64,000 nucleotides of DNA from CAZPHI01 sp964586425 (lineage in GTDB: Bacteria; Bacillota; Clostridia; Lachnospirales; Lachnospiraceae), in NCBI GenBank assembly GCA_964586425.1, contig CAZPHI010000003.1, positions 1 through 64,000 of the forward strand. The letters are read 5' to 3'. Below are positions 58,344 to 64,000 of the stretch, in pieces. Both the position numbers and the translations under genes were made by a program. The notes under the pieces are model-generated. The model was not told the origin of the DNA and did no database searches. It saw only the letters and a list, made by a program, of their open reading frames with translations. Within the stretch, counting starts at the first letter, position 1; each line of letters starts with the position of its first letter.

Positions 58344-58853
58344 TATAGAATAAGCGGAAATCAACATAAACAGAAAAACTACATAAGTAGGGGTGGACAT
58401 TTGGAATGTTCTTAATAAAATGTGTTTGGATTATTAGAGCGAAATATACGCTTGTATGTCCAAACCATACTACTACAAGCTATGAAAAATTGCTGATTGG
58501 AAATCAGAAGCTTTATAAGACTGCATAAATCCAAAAAATACCGGGAAATGCAAGAATTTTGGATTTTGAACTTGAAAAATGCTTTTGAAAATCCAAAACA
58601 CTTTTTTAGTAAGATGTAGATGATGTGATTTTGGATATATAGTAATAAAAATGCTTTATAATGTCCAAACAAGATAATTATAATTAATATAATGTATCCC
58701 ATACAGTGGACACGAGAAAATTAAAGTTTATACCCAATTTATAAAACATAATGCATACAAATGAATAAAGACAAGGACTGGTGTTCTAGGATGCCAGTCC
58801 TTGTCTTTATGTTTGTCTTTATGTTTATTTTTATCTTTATATTTGTATTACCT
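58344..58853. other. Intergenic region with recurring TTTGGA/TCCAAA words
   Basis: About 510 bases without a believable gene. TTTGGA or its complement TCCAAA occurs eight times between 58400 and 58669, in both orientations. GTTTGGA at 58424-58430 and TCCAAAC at 58664-58670 form imperfect terminal inverted repeats, and a smaller hairpin joins 58424 to 58465. The right part carries a strong terminator (58767-58808). It could be a MITE remnant or structured RNA; I cannot assign it. Confidence 0.4.
58767..58808. terminator. Terminator after the MATE gene
   Basis: Perfect 15-bp stem (58767-58781 with 58794-58808), 12-base loop, with a T-rich stretch on both sides. It lies just past the stop of the minus-strand MATE gene. 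Confidence 0.75.
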
Positions 58854-60299
58854 CTAGTCGTTGGAGCTGGTTTTTGCTTCTGTCTCTGTAACAGCTTCGT
58901 TATTGGAATTCGTATCAAGCTTTACAGTGTTCTTTCTCCAAAAACCTGTTTTGTATAGGATATATAGAATTAATGATGATGTTGCGTTACTTGCTACAAC
59001 GGAGTACCAGATACTTGCTACACCAAGATGAAGTATGCTCTCACAGATGTATAGTGTCAGGAATCTGAAAATCCATAATCTGGATACATCAACTAACATA
59101 GTTACCATTGTGTGTCCACTGCCTTGAAATAATCCCATTGTTGCGTTGTATATGCCGTTAGTCCAACAGCAGAATGCCATAATACAGAGGAAGTCAGTTG
59201 CATAGTTGATTACTTCTTCGTTAGTTGAGAATATGGAAACTATCGGTTGAGCAACAAAACGTCTAGATAAAATCATACCACCTATAAAGAGGAAAATTAC
59301 AGCCATTCTCATCGCTATGTGATAGCCATGATCAGCTCTATCAACCTGTTTGGCACCTATGTTCTGCCCAGTAATTGTTGATGTTGCGGAACCAATTCCG
59401 TTAGAAGGCATTGAGATAATACCATTAATTTTATTGCCAATACCGTATGCGGCGGTTGCAATCGTTCCGTACTTAAGAACATTTTTACTCATAAGAAGGA
59501 AACCAAACTGCATTGTACTTCCGCCAATTGCGGTAGGAAGACCGACTTTGACGATAGAGGCAAGTTTTGATTTCTCAAAATGGAATCCCTTTATATAGAG
59601 GTGAATGTCATTAGACTTTCTTGAAAGTGATATTAGGCCGATTATTGCACAAGGTACCTTGGCAAGTAAAGTTGCAAGTGCGGCTCCGGCTACACCCCAA
59701 TTGAAAACTATTAGGAATAGCGGATCAAGTATGAGGTTAAGGCTGACACCGAATAGATTAAGTAACATTGGCTTAAGCGTGTCGCCCTGTGATTGGTGCA
59801 CTGCTGTGTATAGGTTAATCATGAATAGGAATGGCATATCTAAGACAACTATCTTGAGGTAGGTTATACCGAATTTGAGTACGTCATCTTTGGCACCGAG
59901 CCAATCTACTATAGAAGGTGTGGCAAAATATATTAGGGTTGCACAAATTAATGAGAAGATTAATGAGCATAAGAATATATGATTTGCCATAATTCTTGCT
60001 TGAACTTTTTCTTTGGCACCTATATATTGGGATATTAATATTGAACCAGCAGTGGTAATACCAACACCAAAGTTGATGATGATATTCTGTACTGGTGATA
60101 CCAGTGTAATTGCTGCCATTGGGTCTGTACCAATCTGACCTAGCCAGTACGTGTCGGTGAGATTATACATGGTCTGTATAAAACTATTAATAACAATAGG
60201 TATTGCCAATGCAATTATTGCTTTAACAAGATTGCCTTCAAGAATCATATTGATTTTTTCTTTGGACAATTTTTTTTTCTGAGTATTGTTTTCTTTCAT
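58854..60299 (-). CDS. MATE-family efflux transporter
   Basis: Integral membrane protein of 481 residues with 12 helices in two related halves. IIALAIPIVINSFIQTMYNLTDTYWLGQIG at the N-terminus, NLFGVSLNLILDPLFLI and LPTAIGGSTMQF in the middle are typical MATE motifs. It probably exports cationic compounds using Na+ or H+. It diverges from an AraC regulator with three related 14-bp sites in the gap between them, so expression is probably under that regulator. Confidence 0.95.
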   Translation of the reverse strand: MKENNTQKKKLSKEKINMILEGNLVKAIIALAIPIVINSFIQTMYNLTDTYWLGQIGTDPMAAITLVSPVQNIIINFGVGITTAGSILISQYIGAKEKVQARIMANHIFLCSLIFSLICATLIYFATPSIVDWLGAKDDVLKFGITYLKIVVLDMPFLFMINLYTAVHQSQGDTLKPMLLNLFGVSLNLILDPLFLIVFNWGVAGAALATLLAKVPCAIIGLISLSRKSNDIHLYIKGFHFEKSKLASIVKVGLPTAIGGSTMQFGFLLMSKNVLKYGTIATAAYGIGNKINGIISMPSNGIGSATSTITGQNIGAKQVDRADHGYHIAMRMAVIFLFIGGMILSRRFVAQPIVSIFSTNEEVINYATDFLCIMAFCCWTNGIYNATMGLFQGSGHTMVTMLVDVSRLWIFRFLTLYICESILHLGVASIWYSVVASNATSSLILYILYKTGFWRKNTVKLDTNSNNEAVTETEAKTSSND

Positions 60300-60358
60300 T
60301 CATTCTCCAATCGTATAAGTAAGACTGCGGTTATATATGGGTTATATTGTAAAACTAT

Positions 60359-60462
60359 CACAAAAACTGTATATTTTTCAATTTATATAATTATATTAAA
60401 ACACAAAAACTGTATTTGCTACTTTTTTATAATCTAATGTTTTGCAAAATACAGATTATGTG
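60359..60462. promoter_or_regulatory. Three operator-like 14-bp sites between MATE and AraC genes
   Basis: CACAAAAACTGTAT occurs exactly at 60359-60372 and 60402-60415, start to start 43 bases (about four helical turns). A near copy in reverse, CACATAATCTGTAT, is at 60449-60462 and lies between the -35 and -10 boxes of the AraC promoter. Confidence 0.6.
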
Positions 60463-60469
60463 TTACAAT
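60442..60469 (+). promoter_or_regulatory. Predicted promoter of the AraC regulator gene at 60510
   Basis: -35 TTGCAA (60442-60447), 16-bp spacer, extended -10 with TACAAT at 60464-60469. The spacer contains the reversed operator-like site, consistent with self-repression. Confidence 0.6.
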
Positions 60470-60509
60470 GATAAAAACTTAGTTCGAATCGATTGGAAAA
60501 GGAGATAAT

Positions 60510-61340
60510 ATGGAACCAGATAAAATAACAGGATTTTCAATTACAAAAATGAAGAGGGAAGCCTCTTCTAGCATGGCTAATACGCATTTTCATAATTATC
60601 ATGAATTGTTCTACCTTGCAGCAGGCGAATGTTCGATGTTTGTAGATCATGATATATATAAGCTGACTGCAGGGAGTTTGATAATAATTCCTGAAGGAAA
60701 GATTCATAAATCAAAGTATAATGATCGTGGTAATAGCGAGAGATATGCAATATCATTCTTGGATGATACATTACAGGAACTTAATAATTTTGCGGGAGTT
60801 GCACAGATTGACAATTGGTTTAAAACAGTAACAATTAAGATTCCTGAGAAAAGAAGGGATTATTTTGAAAAACTGATGAATAAGCTGATATTTGAAAGTG
60901 GTGGTGTTGATGAATTGTCACCAGCTTTCAGCAGTTTATTCTTTAGGGAATTAATGCTCTTTATAATTCGCTGTGAAAAATATGAAGAGAATGTAGTTAG
61001 AGAGATTGATGTTGATAACAGCGTTATTCAGGAGATTGCGACTTATATTTATAACAATTATGAGAAGAATATATATCTTGAAGATGTTGCAATTAAGTAT
61101 AATATGAGCCGTTCTTATCTATCTAAGAAGTTCAAAGCGACAACAGGTTTTGGATTCAAGGAATACTTAGTTAACGTAAGAATCAAGGAAGCATGCAGAC
61201 TTTTACTTGAGAGTGACCAGAATATAACAGAGATAGCATTATCTTGCGGATTTAATGATAGTAACTATTTTGGTGATGCATTCAGAAGAATAAAGGGAAT
61301 GTCACCATTAAAATATAGAAAGAATAAAGAAACAATATAA
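60510..61340 (+). CDS. AraC-family regulator with cupin domain
   Basis: Transcription factor of 276 residues, a paralogue of the regulator at 38210. Cupin-like sensor (MANTHFHNYHELFYLAAGECSMF, GSLIIIPEGKIHKS) and two C-terminal HTH motifs (YLEDVAIKYNMSRSYLSKKFK and ITEIALSCGFNDSNYFGDAF). AAAGGAG precedes the ATG. Divergent from the MATE exporter, so the likely job is control of that gene and of itself. The second gap starts 66 bases downstream. Confidence 0.94.
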   Translation: MEPDKITGFSITKMKREASSSMANTHFHNYHELFYLAAGECSMFVDHDIYKLTAGSLIIIPEGKIHKSKYNDRGNSERYAISFLDDTLQELNNFAGVAQIDNWFKTVTIKIPEKRRDYFEKLMNKLIFESGGVDELSPAFSSLFFRELMLFIIRCEKYEENVVREIDVDNSVIQEIATYIYNNYEKNIYLEDVAIKYNMSRSYLSKKFKATTGFGFKEYLVNVRIKEACRLLLESDQNITEIALSCGFNDSNYFGDAFRRIKGMSPLKYRKNKETI

Positions 61341-61406
61341 AAATGACGAAGAGATGAAAATGAACTAAAAATAAAGTTGAAAAATATCCTCTTGCATTAT
61401 ATAATT

Positions 61407-61506
61407 NNNNNNNNNNNNNNNNNNNNNNNNNNNNNNNNNNNNNNNNNNNNNNNNNNNNNNNNNNNNNNNNNNNNNNNNNNNNNNNNNNNNNNNNNNNNNN
61501 NNNNNN
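61407..61506. other. Assembly gap of 100 N
   Basis: Scaffold join of unknown true length between the AraC gene and ispE. No coding frame is cut, because the ispE start lies 15 bases past the gap; other genes could be missing within it. Confidence 0.99.
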
Positions 61507-61520
61507 GAAATGGAGGACAA

Positions 61521-62387
61521 GTGAATAACATCAAACTTAAAGCACGTGGAAAGATTAATCTTGGACTTGATGTATGTGGCGTAAGAGATGACGGATATCA
61601 TCAGGTACGTATGGTTATGCAGACGGTGGGACTGTATGACAGAATTATTATAGAGAAGAAAAAAGAAAGTGGAATAGATATTGTTACTAATATTCCATAT
61701 ATCCCGGTTAATGAGAACAATCTTGTATATAAAGCAGCCGATATGCTTATGAAGGAATTTCATATTACTGAAGGCGTAAGCATTGACCTTAAGAAGTTTA
61801 TTCCAGTTGCAGCTGGTATGGCGGGCGGAAGCAGTGATGCCGCATCGGTACTGTTTGGAGTTAACAGACTGTTTGAACTTGGACTTAGTAATAGAGATTT
61901 GATGCAGCGAGGTGTCAAGATAGGGGCAGATGTACCATATTGCATAATGAGAGGAACAGCTCTGGCTGAAGGAATTGGTGAGGAATTATCAAGACTTCCG
62001 GCAATGCCTCAGACGCATATAATCATTGCAAAACCAGCAATTAATGTATCTACAAAGGTAGTATATGATAAGCTTGATTTGGATGGAGTTAAGAATCATC
62101 CGGATATAGATGGAATAATTGCTGCCTTAAAAGAGCAGGATATATATAAGCTTGCAGCAAAGATGGGTAATGTATTAGAAGAAGTAACGATACCGATGTA
62201 TCCAGTCATTGATAAGATAAAAGAGACCATGCTTGTAAATGGGGCTATCGGCGCAATGATGAGCGGAAGCGGCCCGACAGTATTTGGCTTGTTTGATTCG
62301 AAGGATAAAGCAATGAATACATTACAACTGCTGAAGAATGGGCAGGATGCACGACAGGCGTATATAACAGAAGCATTTAATATATGA
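61521..62387 (+). CDS. ispE: 4-diphosphocytidyl-2-C-methyl-D-erythritol kinase
   Basis: GHMP kinase of the MEP isoprenoid pathway, phosphorylating CDP-ME. The 288-residue protein has LKARGKINLGLDVCG with K11, the GHMP motif IPVAAGMAGGSSDAA (94-108), GADVPYC and SGSGPTVFGLF. The GTG start at 61521 follows GGAGG by four bases; open frame before it runs into the gap and is not needed. The MEP pathway is standard in Clostridia. A GntR regulator gene follows. Confidence 0.96.
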   Translation: MNNIKLKARGKINLGLDVCGVRDDGYHQVRMVMQTVGLYDRIIIEKKKESGIDIVTNIPYIPVNENNLVYKAADMLMKEFHITEGVSIDLKKFIPVAAGMAGGSSDAASVLFGVNRLFELGLSNRDLMQRGVKIGADVPYCIMRGTALAEGIGEELSRLPAMPQTHIIIAKPAINVSTKVVYDKLDLDGVKNHPDIDGIIAALKEQDIYKLAAKMGNVLEEVTIPMYPVIDKIKETMLVNGAIGAMMSGSGPTVFGLFDSKDKAMNTLQLLKNGQDARQAYITEAFNI

Positions 62388-62406
62388 TTATAGAATGGAG
62401 AAATAC

Positions 62407-63078
62407 ATGACTGATAATTTAAGTATGGGAATTAACGAATACCTGCCACTTAGAGATGTTGTATTTAACACCCTTAGACAGGCAATACTCAGAGGTGAAC
62501 TTGCCCCTGGTGAAAGACTTATGGAGATTCAGCTAGCTGATAAGCTTGGAGTAAGCAGAACACCAATAAGAGAAGCAATCAGAAAACTTGAGCTTGAGGG
62601 ACTTGTTGTAATGATTCCAAGAAAGGGTGCTGAGGTTGCTTCAATCACTGAAAAGGATATGAGAGATGTTCTTGAAGTACGTTCAACTCTTGAGGAATTG
62701 GCAGTGACACTTGCATGTAAGAACGTAACACTTGAGGCAATAGAAGACCTTAAGGTTGCTAATAGAAAGTTTGAGTCAGCAGTTATATCAAAGGATGTTG
62801 TAGGCATTGTAGATGCTGATGTACATTACCATGATATAATATATGCAATGACTAATAATCAGAGACTTATCCAGATAATTAATAATCTGAGAGAACAGAT
62901 GTATAGATACAGACTAGAATATGTTAAGGATGCAAGAACGCATTCTATTCTGATTAGTGAACACAATGATATTATCCGTCAGTTATCAACTAAGAATGTT
63001 GACCAGGCAAAAATTGTTGTTAAACAGCATATAATTAATCAGGAGAATGGAATTGTAAGATTAATGAATAGCCGATAG
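62407..63078 (+). CDS. GntR-family regulator, FadR/FCD subfamily
   Basis: Regulator of 223 residues. The winged HTH (about 14-76) has LRDVVFNTLRQAILRGELAPGERL and LGVSRTPIREAIRKLELEGLV; the FCD ligand domain (about 82-215) has the metal-binding Asp and His positions (DADVHYHD, SEHNDII, VKQHI). Ligand unknown, usually an organic acid. ATG 62407 has GGAG six bases upstream. It directly follows ispE and precedes the spoIIR remnant. Confidence 0.93.
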   Translation: MTDNLSMGINEYLPLRDVVFNTLRQAILRGELAPGERLMEIQLADKLGVSRTPIREAIRKLELEGLVVMIPRKGAEVASITEKDMRDVLEVRSTLEELAVTLACKNVTLEAIEDLKVANRKFESAVISKDVVGIVDADVHYHDIIYAMTNNQRLIQIINNLREQMYRYRLEYVKDARTHSILISEHNDIIRQLSTKNVDQAKIVVKQHIINQENGIVRLMNSR

Positions 63079-63105
63079 TTTTTCGGTTATACTCCACATA
63101 TAAAG

Positions 63106-63531
63106 ATGTGGAGGAATACATATCTTGAACCACTTTTGAGTGATTCACAAAGCCTTGATGAGAGTAGAGTAATACTTAATGAGAATCATGATACTATAGT
63201 TGATATTGCAATGCAGGTTATTGCCAGCGAAGGCTATAATTATCAGGTCGATGCTTATTTTGAACAAAGTTATTTTCCAATGAAATCATATGGAGATATT
63301 ACTCTGCCACCCGGAGAATATGAGGCCTATAGAATTGATATTGGTGAAAATGCTGGAAAAAACTGGTGGTGCGTATTGTACCCGCCACTGTGCTTTATTG
63401 ATGCAACACATGGCGAACTACCAGAAAGTTCAAAAAATCAGTTGAAGAATATGCTTTCGGAGGAAAGCTATGATTCAATAACTAAGGAAAACTACATATG
63501 TAAATTCAAGTATCTAAGTTTTCTTAATTAA
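63106..63531 (+). CDS. spoIIR: SpoIIR-like protein, N-terminally truncated
   Basis: SpoIIR signals from the forespore to activate SpoIIGA and so sigma-E. The core motifs YFPMKSYGDITLPPGEYEAYRIDIGE and NWWCVLYPPLCFIDATHGE are clear. The protein is 141 residues against about 220, and the missing part is the N-terminus: the secretion helix and the RLRILANSDS-type block are absent, and only 27 bases separate it from the GntR gene. GGAGG lies just inside the frame, so TTG 63124 may be the real start. Without a signal sequence it cannot be exported in the usual way, so it is probably nonfunctional, or the assembly has lost sequence. Confidence 0.75.
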   Translation: MWRNTYLEPLLSDSQSLDESRVILNENHDTIVDIAMQVIASEGYNYQVDAYFEQSYFPMKSYGDITLPPGEYEAYRIDIGENAGKNWWCVLYPPLCFIDATHGELPESSKNQLKNMLSEESYDSITKENYICKFKYLSFLN

Positions 63532-63609
63532 AATATAAAGAGTACTTACAATATTAATAATACAATAAACTTTTAGATAAACAAATCATTGTTTTGAATG
63601 GAGATAGTT

Positions 63610-64000
63610 ATGATAGAAAAGAATGCTCCAATTGGAGTTTTTGATTCTGGTGTAGGCGGACTTACTGTGGCAAGAGAGATTATGCGCCAGATTCCTAATG
63701 AGAGAATAGTGTATTTTGGTGATACTGCCAGAGTTCCCTATGGCAATAAATCTAAAGATACAATAATCAAGTATTCCAGACAGATTATCAGATTCCTTCA
63801 GACAGAAGGTGTTAAAGCTATAGTCATAGCCTGCAATACCGCGAGCGCATTTGCAATTGATGTCGTATCAAAGGAATTCGATATGCCAATTATTGGCGTG
63901 GTAAAACCAGGTGCCAGAGCAGCAGCAGCAACAACGAAGAATGGTAAAATCGGAGTAATAGGTACTGAAGGTACTGTTAACAGCGGAATATATACGGAAT
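63610..64000 (+). CDS. murI: Glutamate racemase, N-terminal part
   Basis: Makes D-glutamate for peptidoglycan. The open frame runs from ATG 63610 off the window end, 130 codons. PIGVFDSGVGGLTVAREI, YFGDTARVPYGNKS and the catalytic cysteine motif VIACNTASA are present; the second catalytic cysteine is beyond the window. GGAG lies six bases before the ATG. Confidence 0.96.
   Translation, partial: MIEKNAPIGVFDSGVGGLTVAREIMRQIPNERIVYFGDTARVPYGNKSKDTIIKYSRQIIRFLQTEGVKAIVIACNTASAFAIDVVSKEFDMPIIGVVKPGARAAAATTKNGKIGVIGTEGTVNSGIYTE

Noticed and set aside
58412..58702. Minus-strand open frame of 96 codons in the intergenic region
   Set aside because: Hydrophobic, rich in Ile and Phe as expected of random A+T-rich DNA, no ribosome site, and it crosses the repeated-word region.
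61377..61520. N-terminal extension of ispE through the gap
   Set aside because: The family start is at GTG 61521 after GGAGG; the extension is N-run artefact.

Overview
The window is a 64 kb stretch of a low-GC Firmicute chromosome, most like the Lachnospiraceae and, by inference, a relative of Lachnospira (Eubacterium) eligens. This rests on A+T-rich codon use, AGGAGG-type ribosome sites, the GlgC/GlgD pair, DUF4214 domains on a very large secreted pectinesterase, an XXXLXXG heptad-repeat lipoprotein next to an MMPL transporter, and remnants of a sporulation gene set (SpoVG, CwlD, SPOCS-LysM, a shortened SpoIIR). No database search was possible. The sequence is a scaffold with two 100-N gaps (55095-55194 and 61407-61506). 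I saw no tRNA, rRNA, CRISPR array, prophage or intact insertion sequence.

Layout. 1-2135: end of pyruvate formate-lyase, its activase and a small redox-disulfide protein. 2208-5398: mecA on the minus strand, then a Ser/Thr kinase fused to a TadZ/CpaE-like ATPase domain and a degenerate relative. 5706-11612: cell wall hydrolases (GH18-like, CwlD), Sua5, an LMW phosphatase lacking its P-loop arginine, RpiB, Upp and dCMP deaminase. 12348-20386: complete F-type ATP synthase operon with a Na+-type c subunit, followed by ywmB. 20453-29743: a hypothetical gene, a methyltransferase, then a tight run of a large envelope protein, an SbcD-like nuclease, a membrane-inserted SbcC-like ATPase and PBP1A. 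29823-34990 (minus strand): PRPP synthetase, a DnaC-like loader, a DnaD-domain protein and MurC, with a cluster of DnaA boxes between the last two.

35421-38125: glgC, glgD and spoVG. 38210-43927: an AraC regulator divergent from the 1483-aa pectinesterase. 44067-53557: pth, mfd, a TetR regulator, an MMPL transporter and the heptad-repeat lipoprotein. 53718-58343: hypothetical proteins, two genes cut by the first gap, a GT2 glycosyltransferase, an Ala-rich membrane protein and a flavodoxin-like reductase. 58854-61340: a MATE exporter divergent from an AraC regulator with three matching 14-bp sites between them. 61521-64000: ispE, a GntR regulator, truncated spoIIR and the start of murI.

Functionally the window combines mixed-acid fermentation (Pfl), ion-driven ATP synthesis, glycogen synthesis, nucleotide salvage, peptidoglycan synthesis and turnover, replication initiation, transcription-coupled repair and pectin attack. 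The parts most worth a second look are the kinase-TadZ fusion pair, the DnaA-box cluster, the repeated operator-like sites at the MATE/AraC locus, the phosphatase P-loop substitution, the hairpin that overlaps the ywmB ribosome site, and the 58.4-58.7 kb intergenic region.
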